NCBI RefSeq assembly: GCF_001403735.1
Contig: NZ_CXPG01000009.1
Span: 124,001 to 188,000 of the forward strand
Direction: 5' to 3'
Length of the DNA: 64,000 nucleotides
Source of the DNA: Jannaschia rubra
Lineage (GTDB): Bacteria; Pseudomonadota; Alphaproteobacteria; Rhodobacterales; Rhodobacteraceae
In this document: positions 44,820 to 52,227 of the stretch, piece after piece
Position numbering within the stretch: position 1 is the stretch's first letter
Layout of the letters: each line of letters starts with the position of its first letter
Program-made: the position numbers and the translations under genes
Notes under the pieces: generated by a model
The model's database searches: none
What the model was told of the DNA's origin: nothing
Seen by the model: the letters and a program-made list of their open reading frames with translations, nothing else

Positions 44820-45479
44820 ATGTCAGCGAAGAAGACCACATCGTCCGCCACCTCCCCCACTTCAAACAAGACTACGCCTACCGGCAAGCCTGAGCCCATC
44901 GGAAGCGCCGCGCTGAAGGATGAGCGCGGCGGACAGTCGCCCGTCGACGAGGCCGTCGCGACCGCGAAAGAAGCTGCCGACGAGGCGCAATCCGGGGCTG
45001 CCGGCCTGAAGGACAAGGCAAAGGCGGAAGCGAGCCGTCTGGCCGGTGAAGCGAGGGACATGGCCGAAGGTCGGGCCGAGGGCCTCAAGGAGCAGGCCAC
45101 GTCCCGCATCGATGAAACCGCGGACAACATCCGCAGCGCAGGCCGCGAGTTCGGCGACGACAGCTATCAGGCGCAGGCGGCCGATTATCTCGCCTCCAAC
45201 CTGAGCCAGGCTGCCGAGATGATCCGCGAGCAGGACTTCAGTTCCCTCGCCGACGACGTGTCGAGCTTTGCCCGTCGCAATCCCGCGATGTTCCTGGGCG
45301 GCGCGGCGCTCGTGGGGTTCGCTGCGGCACGCCTCATGAAGTCTTCCGAGGAGAACCGGAGCGATTACGCCCGGAACGACTACGCCCGGAACGACTACGG
45401 GCGCAACGATTACGCGCGCAACGAATACGGCCAGGATGACTTCGGTCGCGATTACGGCCGGGGCGGGGTGACGCGATGA
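44820..45479 (+). CDS. YqjD/ElaB-like membrane-anchored stress protein with pentapeptide-type tail repeats
   Basis: Protein of 219 residues. The first 145 residues are highly charged and helical with Ala/Glu/Lys/Asp repeats (AKEAADEAQSGAAGLKDKAKA). One membrane helix follows at about 153-172 (NPAMFLGGAALVGFAAARLM). This order resembles the ribosome-associated inner-membrane proteins ElaB/YqjD, though similarity is only general. The tail has tandem DYARN-like units. ATG 44820 follows CAGGAGCC. Its stop overlaps the start of the holin-like gene (ATGA). EcfG control is suggested by the upstream promoter. Confidence 0.75.
   Translation: MSAKKTTSSATSPTSNKTTPTGKPEPIGSAALKDERGGQSPVDEAVATAKEAADEAQSGAAGLKDKAKAEASRLAGEARDMAEGRAEGLKEQATSRIDETADNIRSAGREFGDDSYQAQAADYLASNLSQAAEMIREQDFSSLADDVSSFARRNPAMFLGGAALVGFAAARLMKSSEENRSDYARNDYARNDYGRNDYARNEYGQDDFGRDYGRGGVTR
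45363..45452 (+). repeat. Six tandem 15-base repeats
   Basis: Six consecutive 15-base units encode DYARN, DYARN, DYGRN, DYARN, EYGQD and DFGRD at residues 182-211, followed by a partial YGRGG. The first two units differ by a single base (GATTAC/GACTAC), so copy number may vary between strains. The peptide is Tyr/Arg-rich and likely disordered. Confidence 0.9.
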
Positions 45480-45871
45480 ACGATCGAGTTCCCCCACCCA
45501 AGGGTCCGACCGGATTGATTGCGGATATCCTGGGTCACGTCGCCGGGTTGGTCCGCAAGGAGGTCGATCTGGCCCGGGCGGAGATGTCCGAGAACATCAA
45601 CCGTGCGGCCGTCGCCGTCGGTCTTCTGGTTGGTGCCCTGGTCATCGCGCTCGTGGCGCTCAACGTCCTCGCGGCGGCCCTTGTCGCGGCGATCGCCGAA
45701 CTGGGTCTCGATGCCGGATGGGCGGCGCTGATCGTCGGCGGCCTGCTTGCGATCGTCGCCTTCGCCATGGTGGCCAAAGGTCTAAACGATCTCAAGCTGT
45801 CGAGCCTGGCGCCCACCCGGACCGTCAAGAACGTGAAGCGTGACGCCCGTACAGTGAAGGAGAACGTCTGA
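45476..45871 (+). CDS. Phage-holin-superfamily membrane protein (Phage_holin_3_6 type)
   Basis: Inner-membrane protein of 131 residues. An amphipathic segment (LVRKEVDLARAEMSENI) is followed by two membrane helices at about 44-70 and 77-100, then a basic tail. This architecture is the Actinobacteriophage holin III superfamily that occurs widely as chromosomal stress genes next to YqjD and DUF3618 proteins. No lysis genes are near, so a phage role is unlikely. Start and stop overlap both neighbours (ATGA and TGATG), giving tight coupling. Confidence 0.82.
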   Translation: MNDRVPPPKGPTGLIADILGHVAGLVRKEVDLARAEMSENINRAAVAVGLLVGALVIALVALNVLAAALVAAIAELGLDAGWAALIVGGLLAIVAFAMVAKGLNDLKLSSLAPTRTVKNVKRDARTVKENV

Positions 45872-46926
45872 TGTCAGATCGCAGAACCGCAGACGACATC
45901 GAACGTGAGATCGAAGCCGAACGTGGCGAGCTGGCCCGGTCGCTCGACGAATTGCAGCGTCAGGTGTCGCCTGAGGCCATCGTCGAGCGGGTTTCGGGCC
46001 TGCTGCGCGAACACGGCGGCGATCTTGCGGACAATGCCGTCCGGCAGGCCAAGGGCAACCCGGTAGCGCTCGCGGTGACGGGCGCGGGCCTCGCCTGGCT
46101 GATCGCGGGCCCCACGGTCTCGCGCAGCAGCAAGGCCGGCACCTATGACCGCTGGGCCGCTACGCACGATACCAGCGTGGCGCCGCGGCAGCCGGAGCCG
46201 CCGAAGGCGTTGCCCAAGCCACGACACCAACCGCAGATCGCCTACGATCATCGCGAATACGAGACGACGCCGGGGTTCCGGCACGCACCCGAGCCCAAGG
46301 GCGGCTTCAAGGCCAGGCTGGACCGCATCTCGGCCCAGATGCCTCCCCGGCCGCCCAGGGGTGCCGGTGGCCGCCCGTACCGCACCGTCGAGGAGCACGA
46401 TGCGGAGGAGAAGAAGTCCCTCCGCGAGAAATTCAAGGAAGGAACCGAGAACATGAGTGAGTCCGCACGTGACCGTCTGGCCGCCGCCCGCGAAGCGGCC
46501 TGGAATGCAGAACAGCGTCTGGAGGCCGTCGCCCGGGACTATGCCGCCACGGGACGCGAAGCCTATGGCAATCAGCCCATCATCGCCGGGCTTCTGGCCT
46601 TCGGTGTCGGTGCCGCTATCGGGCTGGCCCTGCCGCGGACCCGGCAGGAAGACCGTTATCTCGGCAGCTACCGCGACAAGGCGCTGGCCGAGGCGGAGCG
46701 GATCTATCACTCGGAGAAGGCCAAGCTCCGTGCCGTGGCCGAAGCCGCGGCCGAGGAGGCCAAGGCCGTCGCGACCGAGACGCTGGAGCAGGTGAAATCC
46801 GGCGCATCCGAAGCCAAGGGTGCCGTGGCCGATGCGGAGAAGACCGCCAAGTCCGCAGGCGAGCGGATCGCCGATGCGGCCAAGTCCGAGGCCGAGCGTC
46901 GTGATCTGGGCGGCAGCGTGGGCTGA
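45871..46926 (+). CDS. DUF3618 domain protein
   Basis: Membrane-associated protein of 351 residues. Residues 5-55 carry the DUF3618 signature (DDIEREIEAERGELARSLDELQ is the core). A first hydrophobic segment lies near 65-85 and a second near 232-252 (IIAGLLAFGVGAAIGLAL). The remaining sequence is charged coiled coil, and the C-terminus is rich in Ala/Glu/Lys. It is last in the stress operon and is followed by a clear terminator. The family usually sits with YqjD-like and holin-like genes, as here. The molecular function is unknown. Confidence 0.85.
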   Translation: MSDRRTADDIEREIEAERGELARSLDELQRQVSPEAIVERVSGLLREHGGDLADNAVRQAKGNPVALAVTGAGLAWLIAGPTVSRSSKAGTYDRWAATHDTSVAPRQPEPPKALPKPRHQPQIAYDHREYETTPGFRHAPEPKGGFKARLDRISAQMPPRPPRGAGGRPYRTVEEHDAEEKKSLREKFKEGTENMSESARDRLAAAREAAWNAEQRLEAVARDYAATGREAYGNQPIIAGLLAFGVGAAIGLALPRTRQEDRYLGSYRDKALAEAERIYHSEKAKLRAVAEAAAEEAKAVATETLEQVKSGASEAKGAVADAEKTAKSAGERIADAAKSEAERRDLGGSVG

Positions 46927-46949
46927 CCGCGTCACCGTACAACATGTCC

Positions 46950-46979
46950 GGGCGCGATCCGAAAGGGTCGCGCCCGTTT
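46950..46979 (+). terminator. Rho-independent terminator of the stress operon
   Basis: GGGCGCGATCC (46950-46960), a GAAA tetraloop and GGGTCGCGCCC (46965-46975) form an 11-bp stem with one G-U pair, followed by GTTTC. It begins 24 bases after the DUF3618 stop. Confidence 0.8.
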
Positions 46980-47012
46980 CGATTCGTCGCACCCCCGAAC
47001 GATGACGTGCGC

Positions 47013-47037
47013 GGAACCGGCGCCTGCGGCAGGGGTT
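47013..47037 (+). promoter_or_regulatory. EcfG-like promoter candidate for SDR gene
   Basis: GGAAC (47013-47017) is followed after 16 bases by GGTT (47034-47037), one mismatch from the GGAAC-N16/17-CGTT consensus. The SDR start codon is 34 bases downstream, a normal leader length. Confidence 0.5.
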
Positions 47038-47070
47038 CGACACCGGAAAGCTCATTGAAGGACATCGCCC

Positions 47071-48120
47071 ATGACGATTGACCCCAATTCCCGCATCGCC
47101 GTCGTCGCCGGAGGAACCGCAGGCGTCGGCCGCGCGGTGGTCGAAGCCTTGCTGACCCGTGGGTACCGCGTTGCGGTCATGGCGCGCGGCCAGTCCCGTC
47201 TGGACGATATGGAGCGGCAGTTCGGGGACCGCATCTGGACCCGATCGGTCGATGTGTCCGACGGCGCCGCGCTGACTGCGGCGGCACAGGACATCGCGGC
47301 GGAGTTCGGCACGCCAGAGGTCTGGGTGAACAGCGCGATGCTCACCAGTTTCTCTCCGTTCGAGAAGGTCGAGGAGGAGGAATTCCGCAGGATCACCGAG
47401 ACGACCTATCTGGGTGCCGTCAACGGTTGCCGGGCGGCCTTGAGCGTCATGGAGTGGGGGAACATCGTCAACGTGGGGTCGGGCCTTGCCTATGCCTCGG
47501 TTCCCAACCAGGCGGCCTATTGTGGCGCCAAGCACGCCACCGAAGGCTTTACCCAGGCCCTGCGGATCGAGCTGGCGCAGGCCGGCCGGCCGATCACGCT
47601 GAGCATGGTGCAGCTGCCGGGGATGAACACGCCGCAGTTCGACTGGGCGCTCAACCGCATGGATCGCAAGCCCCAGCCCGCGCCGCCCATCTTCTCGCCG
47701 CAGGTCGGCGCCGACGGGGTGATGCGGGCGATAGACACGGACGCGCGCGAGATCCTGGTGGGCCGCTCGGTCCTGAAGCTGATGGTCGGGAACTTCCTGC
47801 TGCCGCCGACGGTCGAGCGGCAACTGACGAAGGTCGGCGTGTCGTCGCAGAAGGGCGATGCTCCGCCCGAGGGAGGGCCGGGCAACCTGGATCGTCCGGA
47901 CCCGGATTATCCAGCACGGGCCGCAGGATCCTATGGCGAACAGGCTTCGAACCGGGCGATCATCGTCGATGGCGACTTCGCCCGAAAGGGCGCCGCGCTG
48001 GGCGGGGCGGCCCTGATCCTCGTCGCCGGCATCCTGCTTGGGCGGGCTACCCGGCCCCGGGAGGAGTCCGATCGGCCCGCGGTGCAGGATCGCGACCGCA
48101 TCCGACGCCTCCCGCGCTGA
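47071..48120 (+). CDS. SDR family oxidoreductase with C-terminal membrane anchor
   Basis: Protein of 349 residues. Residues 8-200 form a short-chain dehydrogenase with VVAGGTAGVGRAVVEA as cofactor loop, NVGSGLAYASVPNQAAYCGAKHA as active-site region (Ser, Tyr and Lys present, shown in parts: NVGSGLAYASV and QAAYCGAKHA) and QLPGMNTPQFDW after it. About 90 further residues end in a hydrophobic helix (GAALGGAALILVAGILLG) and a basic tail, suggesting membrane attachment. ATG 47071 is preceded by an EcfG-like promoter, placing it in the stress group. The substrate is unknown. Confidence 0.85.
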   Translation: MTIDPNSRIAVVAGGTAGVGRAVVEALLTRGYRVAVMARGQSRLDDMERQFGDRIWTRSVDVSDGAALTAAAQDIAAEFGTPEVWVNSAMLTSFSPFEKVEEEEFRRITETTYLGAVNGCRAALSVMEWGNIVNVGSGLAYASVPNQAAYCGAKHATEGFTQALRIELAQAGRPITLSMVQLPGMNTPQFDWALNRMDRKPQPAPPIFSPQVGADGVMRAIDTDAREILVGRSVLKLMVGNFLLPPTVERQLTKVGVSSQKGDAPPEGGPGNLDRPDPDYPARAAGSYGEQASNRAIIVDGDFARKGAALGGAALILVAGILLGRATRPREESDRPAVQDRDRIRRLPR

Positions 48121-48132
48121 GATCCGGCCAGG

Positions 48133-49665
48133 TCAGCGCAGCCAGACTGCGGCGGTTCGCCCCGGCAGGACATCGTTGGTGGGCCCCGACGCGAAGTCGG
48201 GCTGCCCATCAATGGGCACGGGGGTATGGCCGAAGTTCAGGATCACCTGCGCGTCCATATATTCCAGCTTTATGATATCACCGTCGCGAGACCAGTCCTG
48301 CAATTCCAAACGGCCCAGGCGCTCCCTCCGAAAGGCGAAGGCGGCCCGATAAAACCGCAGCGGGCTGTCCGCCGCGATGTGCTGCACGCTGACCGAAATG
48401 TCGACGGGCCAGTCCATCGGCAGCCACGGCTGCCCCGTGGTGAAGGCCCGGCCCGGACGTTCGGCCCAGGGGATGGGCACGCGCGCGCCCTCCCGTCCCG
48501 GACCATCGGGCCAGTAGAGCAGGTCATAGGGATCGGTGACGGCGGACTTGGACAACCGCGGCTGGATCAGGCCCAGTTCCTCGCCCTGATACAGGATCAC
48601 CGGCCCCGGCGCGGTCGCCAGCACAAGCGCCAGGAACTTGACGTCGTGGACCGTTCCGTTGCCGGCCTTGGCCGCATGCCGGGGCTGGTCGTGCGACGAC
48701 AGCCACCACCCCAGCCTCCCCGGGTCGGACGCCCTTGTCAGAATGTCGGCGTAAGCGGCGGCAGATGCATCGTTCTCGGGAAAATCGGTCGTATAGGCGG
48801 CATCCATCCGGCCCGGTTGCGTCAACCCGCAGGCCAGTTCGACGGATTCGTTGCCCGAGGTGATCTCGCCGATCAGGAACATCTCGTCGCCCGCCCATTC
48901 GCGAAGGTTCTCGGCATAGGCAAGGCCGTCGCCCGGCAGGATGTCATGGACGTGGTCCTGATAGGTGTAGGGCACGAAATCTGCCCCGCTGACACGACCT
49001 TGCACCGTCTCGGATGCTGCGGGGTTGTCGGCCATCGAGGTGTCGAACAGGAAGGACGTCACCGCGTCGATCCGGAACCCGTCCACACCCCGGTCGCGCC
49101 AGAACCGCATGATGGTGCAAAGCTCCCACTGAACCCGCTCGCATCGCAGGTTCAAGCTGGGCTGTGCCGCGGTGAAGTTGTGGAAATAGTACTGCCGCCG
49201 CTGGTGGTTCCAGGTCCAGGCGGGCGGTCCGAACTGCGACAACCAGTTGTTCGGCGGCGTTCCATCGGGCTTGGGATCGGCCCAGACGTAGTAATCATCA
49301 TAGTCGGGATCGCGCGCGACGGATCGCCGGAACCATGGGGCCGTCGTGGAGGTGTGGTTGAACACTTGATCGATGATGATCCGCAGGTTCAGGTCATGGG
49401 CCCGTTCGACCACCCGATCGAAGTCGGCGAACGTCCCGAACAGGGGATGAACGTCCAGATGGTCCGCCACGTCATAGCCCCCATCCGCCATGGGCGACGG
49501 AAAGAAGGGGGAAAGCCAGATCGCGTCCACGCCCAGATCCGCCACATACCCCAGCTTTTCGAAGATGCCGTTCAGGTCGCCGATGCCGTTGCCCGTCGTG
49601 TCGCGGAAGGATCGCGGATAGATCTGATAGATGACGGGGGCGGCGGGCCAGGGTGACTTCGACAA
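48133..49665 (-). CDS. GH13 alpha-glucosidase
   Basis: Glycoside hydrolase family 13 enzyme of 510 residues. Catalytic motifs are GVDGFRIDAVTSF (nucleophile Asp), EMFLIGEITSGN (acid/base Glu) and WWLSSHDQPRHA (transition-state Asp). The start VIYQIYPRSFRDTTGNGIGD is typical of oligo-1,6-glucosidase/alpha-glucosidase types. No signal peptide is seen, so it is cytoplasmic. It could degrade maltose, sucrose, isomaltose or trehalose-derived sugars. It lies 12 bases from the stop of the opposing SDR gene, and a terminator separates it from the SDR upstream. Confidence 0.9.
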   Translation of the reverse strand: MSKSPWPAAPVIYQIYPRSFRDTTGNGIGDLNGIFEKLGYVADLGVDAIWLSPFFPSPMADGGYDVADHLDVHPLFGTFADFDRVVERAHDLNLRIIIDQVFNHTSTTAPWFRRSVARDPDYDDYYVWADPKPDGTPPNNWLSQFGPPAWTWNHQRRQYYFHNFTAAQPSLNLRCERVQWELCTIMRFWRDRGVDGFRIDAVTSFLFDTSMADNPAASETVQGRVSGADFVPYTYQDHVHDILPGDGLAYAENLREWAGDEMFLIGEITSGNESVELACGLTQPGRMDAAYTTDFPENDASAAAYADILTRASDPGRLGWWLSSHDQPRHAAKAGNGTVHDVKFLALVLATAPGPVILYQGEELGLIQPRLSKSAVTDPYDLLYWPDGPGREGARVPIPWAERPGRAFTTGQPWLPMDWPVDISVSVQHIAADSPLRFYRAAFAFRRERLGRLELQDWSRDGDIIKLEYMDAQVILNFGHTPVPIDGQPDFASGPTNDVLPGRTAAVWLR

Positions 49666-49690
49666 GCGGTGGTCTCCGAAAAGATCGCGG

Positions 49691-49719
49691 AAAAGGGGCG
49701 CCCCGCGTCGGAGCGCCCC
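49691..49719 (-). terminator. Rho-independent terminator after SDR gene
   Basis: On the minus strand GGGGCGCTCC, a GACGC loop and GGGGCGCCCC form a 10-bp stem with one G-U pair, followed by TTTT. It lies 27 bases after the SDR stop and before the glucosidase start, so the latter needs its own promoter or read-through. Confidence 0.75.
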
Positions 49720-49745
49720 GCATTCCGTCGAATCCTAGCGCAGCG

Positions 49746-50597
49746 TCAGGCGCCGACCACCATTCCGCCATTCGGGTGCAGCGTCTGGCCGGTGAAGTAG
49801 TTGCCGTCGCTGCTGGCGAGGAACAGGAAGGCCGTCGCCACCTCCCACGGCTGGCCCGCCCGGCCCATGGGGGCGCCGGAGCCGAAATCCTCGACCTGTT
49901 CGGCAGGCATGGTCCCGGGGATGAAGGGTGTCCAGATCGGGCCGGGTGCCACGGCGTTTACGCGGATGCCCCGGTCCATCAGGTTCTTGGCCATCGACCT
50001 GCTGAAGGCGAGCGAGGCGCCCCTGGTCGTCGAATAGGTCACGAGCGATGCATTGCCTGCGAAGGCATTGATCGAACTGGTGTTCACGATGGCCGCGCCT
50101 TCCTTCAGATGCGGCAACGCGGCCTGCGTCATGAACATGTAAGCCTTTACATTGGACGCCAGCATCCGATCTATCCGCTCCTCGGACAGGTCTGCGAAGT
50201 CCTCGTCCAGCCATTGCTGGGCACCGTTGTTGATCAGGATGTCGAGCTTGCCCCAGGTATCGATGACCTTGGCGACCGCCGTTTCGCAACGATCCTTCTG
50301 TCCCAGGTCGCCCTCGATCAGAAGGCACTCGGCGCCTTCCTCCTCGACCAGCCTTTTGGTCTCCTCGGCGTCGCGGCTCTCCTCCAGATAGGCGATGGCT
50401 ACCCTGGCGCCCTCCCGTGCGAACAGGACAGATATGGCCCGGCCGATCCCGCTGTCGCCGCCGCAGACGATGGCCACCTTGTCGCGCAGCTTGCCCACGC
50501 CCGGATGGCGCGGTGCGTAGTCGGGCGCGGGATCCATGCGGAACTCGTCCGCGGGCATGCTGTCCTGTGACTGCGGGGGGATTTTCGGGTCGGTCAT
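49746..50597 (-). CDS. YghA-like SDR oxidoreductase with Lys-to-Arg catalytic change
   Basis: Short-chain dehydrogenase of 283 residues of the YghA/general-stress-39 type. It has the long N-terminal arm (PPQSQDSMPADEFRMDP), the cofactor motif VCGGDSGIGRAIS and the GQTLHPNGG tail. The catalytic segment normally reads YSxTKGA; here it is YSTTRGA, so the conserved lysine is arginine (AGG codon). The Ser and Tyr are kept (VNTSSINAFAGN, VTYS). ATG 50597 follows CGGAGCGTCC. A full-match EcfG promoter lies 35 bases upstream, in accord with its stress-protein relatives. Confidence 0.87.
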   Translation of the reverse strand: MTDPKIPPQSQDSMPADEFRMDPAPDYAPRHPGVGKLRDKVAIVCGGDSGIGRAISVLFAREGARVAIAYLEESRDAEETKRLVEEEGAECLLIEGDLGQKDRCETAVAKVIDTWGKLDILINNGAQQWLDEDFADLSEERIDRMLASNVKAYMFMTQAALPHLKEGAAIVNTSSINAFAGNASLVTYSTTRGASLAFSRSMAKNLMDRGIRVNAVAPGPIWTPFIPGTMPAEQVEDFGSGAPMGRAGQPWEVATAFLFLASSDGNYFTGQTLHPNGGMVVGA

Positions 50598-50631
50598 GGA
50601 CGCTCCGTTTGGTTTGGGTTTCGCCAAGTCG

Positions 50632-50657
50632 AACGAAAGCCCGGCGCGGGGAGTTCC
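50632..50657 (-). promoter_or_regulatory. EcfG general-stress promoter of the YghA-like SDR
   Basis: On the minus strand GGAAC (50657-50653), exactly 17 bases and CGTT (50635-50632) match the EcfG consensus completely. The -10 is 34 bases before the start codon. Confidence 0.75.
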
Positions 50658-50690
50658 CGGCCGGGCCAATGGGTCGCGGCGCGCGTCGGA

Positions 50691-51038
50691 TCAGCCGGAG
50701 ACGGCGGCCGTCACGATGATCTCGACCCGGAACCTCCGCGCGGCCAGCTTCGCCTCGCCCGTCGCGCGGGCCGGGGCGTGACCCTCTGGCACCCAGTCAT
50801 CCCAGACGGCGTTCATCTGCGCAAAATCGGCAATGTCGGCCAGCCAGATGATGGCTTGCAGGATGTGTTCCCGCCCGCTGCCCGCCTCCGCCAGAAGACG
50901 GTCGACGGAGGCCAGGCAATCGGCTGTCTGTTCCGCAACCGTGGCCCCTTCGCCCACCTGCCCGGCCAGATAGATCGTGTCGCCGTGGCGGACGATCTGG
51001 CTCATCCGTTGGGTCGTGTGCATGCGTTCGATGGCCAT
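50691..51038 (-). CDS. RidA family protein
   Basis: Small trimeric-type protein of 115 residues of the RidA/YjgF family, whose best known members hydrolyse reactive enamine/imine intermediates. Typical segments are [30 protein letters not shown] and the PARATGEA motif with the active-site arginine. ATG 51038 begins three bases after the SDR stop, so the two are one operon. In such pairs the RidA often clears imines formed in a catabolic pathway. Confidence 0.9.
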   Translation of the reverse strand: MAIERMHTTQRMSQIVRHGDTIYLAGQVGEGATVAEQTADCLASVDRLLAEAGSGREHILQAIIWLADIADFAQMNAVWDDWVPEGHAPARATGEAKLAARRFRVEIIVTAAVSG

Positions 51039-51041
51039 GAT

Positions 51042-51779
51042 CTATACCGTATAGTTGAGGCCGAGGCGTCCGCCATCGACGTAGATGGTCTCGCCGGTGA
51101 TGTAGCTGGCCTTGCCGCTCGCAAGGAAGGCCACGACGTCGCCGATCTCCCGCGCGGTGCCGGCACGTTTCAGGGGCGTGCGCGACATGGCGCGGTCGAA
51201 GGCCGCCGGGTCCGCGTTCACGGCCGCCATCATCTCGGTGTCGATGCTGCCGGGACCCACGGCGTTCACGCGGATGTTGTGCGGGGCGAGTGCCAGCGCC
51301 GCGACCTTGGTGAGCTGCATCACGCCGCCCTTCGACGCGCAGTATCCCGCGATCGACGGGATCGCCACCTGCGCGTTGATCGACGACATGTTGACGATGG
51401 CGCCCTCGATGCCCTTCTCGACCATGGTGCGGGCGGCGCGCTGCGTGGCGAGGAAAACGCCAGTCAGATTGATGTCGAGGACGCGCTGGAAGTCTGCCAG
51501 CGGCATCGACAGGAAGTCGCCCGCAATTGCCACGCCCGCGTTATTTACGAGGGTCTGCACCGGTCCCACCTCGGTCTCGACCCTATCGAAGAGGTCCGCG
51601 ACCTGCGCCGGATCGCCCATGTCGCAGACATAGCCCGTGCCATCCAGCCTCGCGGCAGCATCCCGCACGCTGTCCTTGATGTCGGCCAGCACGATGCGGC
51701 AGCCGTCCTCGGCCAGGGCTTCGGCGCAAGCATATCCGATGCCCTGCGCCCCGCCGGTAATCAATGCGATGCGGTCCAT
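51042..51779 (-). CDS. SDR family oxidoreductase
   Basis: Classical short-chain dehydrogenase of 245 residues. The cofactor motif is LITGGAQGIGYACAEA, with LVNNAGVAIAGD in the middle and the active site NMSSINAQVAIPSIAG followed by YCASKGGV, where Ser, Tyr and Lys are all intact. VNAVGPGSIDTEM and ITGETIYVDGG close the fold. ATG 51779 follows GAGGAAGGACGAGAC, a strong site. It is the promoter-proximal gene of the SDR-RidA pair. A sugar alcohol or hydroxyacid substrate is plausible. Confidence 0.9.
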   Translation of the reverse strand: MDRIALITGGAQGIGYACAEALAEDGCRIVLADIKDSVRDAAARLDGTGYVCDMGDPAQVADLFDRVETEVGPVQTLVNNAGVAIAGDFLSMPLADFQRVLDINLTGVFLATQRAARTMVEKGIEGAIVNMSSINAQVAIPSIAGYCASKGGVMQLTKVAALALAPHNIRVNAVGPGSIDTEMMAAVNADPAAFDRAMSRTPLKRAGTAREIGDVVAFLASGKASYITGETIYVDGGRLGLNYTV

Positions 51780-51849
51780 GTCTCGTCCTTCCTCGAAGTG
51801 ATCCGCAGAAGGCTTGCCCCCGACGCTCGGGCGCGTCAACGTGAGCGAC

Positions 51850-52227
51850 ATGAAAACCGCAGCCGACATGGTCGCCGAGGCGCGTGCCCGGATCGAGGAA
51901 TGGGACGTCGCGCGCCTGCGCGCCACGCCCGATGCCGTCGTGGTCGACATCCGCGACGTGCGCGAACGGGCCAAAGGGTTCATTCCCGGCTCAGTCCATG
52001 CCCCACGCGGGATGCTGGAGTTCTGGTGGGATCCCGAAAGCCCCTATCACCGCGAGGTCTTTGCCGGGCCGGGTCCGTTCGTCTTGCATTGCGCGATGGG
52101 ATGGCGTTCGGCACTGGCCGCCGCGACGTTGCAGGACATGGGGTTCGGCATTGCCCATCTGGACGGTGGGTTCGAGGCTTGGGTCGCGGCGGGCGGGGCA
52201 GTGGAAAAGCCCGAGGCGAAGGGTTAG
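51850..52227 (+). CDS. Rhodanese-like domain protein
   Basis: Single-domain sulfurtransferase of 125 residues. The catalytic cysteine is in FVLHCAMGWRSALAA, preceded by VVVDIRDVRERAKGFIPG and followed by HLDGGFEAWVAAGG. The start could also be GTG 51841, three codons upstream; ATG 51850 is chosen as the more usual codon. It is divergent from the SDR and overlaps the M23 peptidase gene tail-to-tail by four bases. Confidence 0.9.
   Translation: MKTAADMVAEARARIEEWDVARLRATPDAVVVDIRDVRERAKGFIPGSVHAPRGMLEFWWDPESPYHREVFAGPGPFVLHCAMGWRSALAAATLQDMGFGIAHLDGGFEAWVAAGGAVEKPEAKG

Noticed and set aside
45476-45871. Prophage lysis gene because of the holin-superfamily match
   Set aside because: No endolysin, spanin or structural phage gene is near; the operon with YqjD-like and DUF3618 proteins is a chromosomal stress arrangement.
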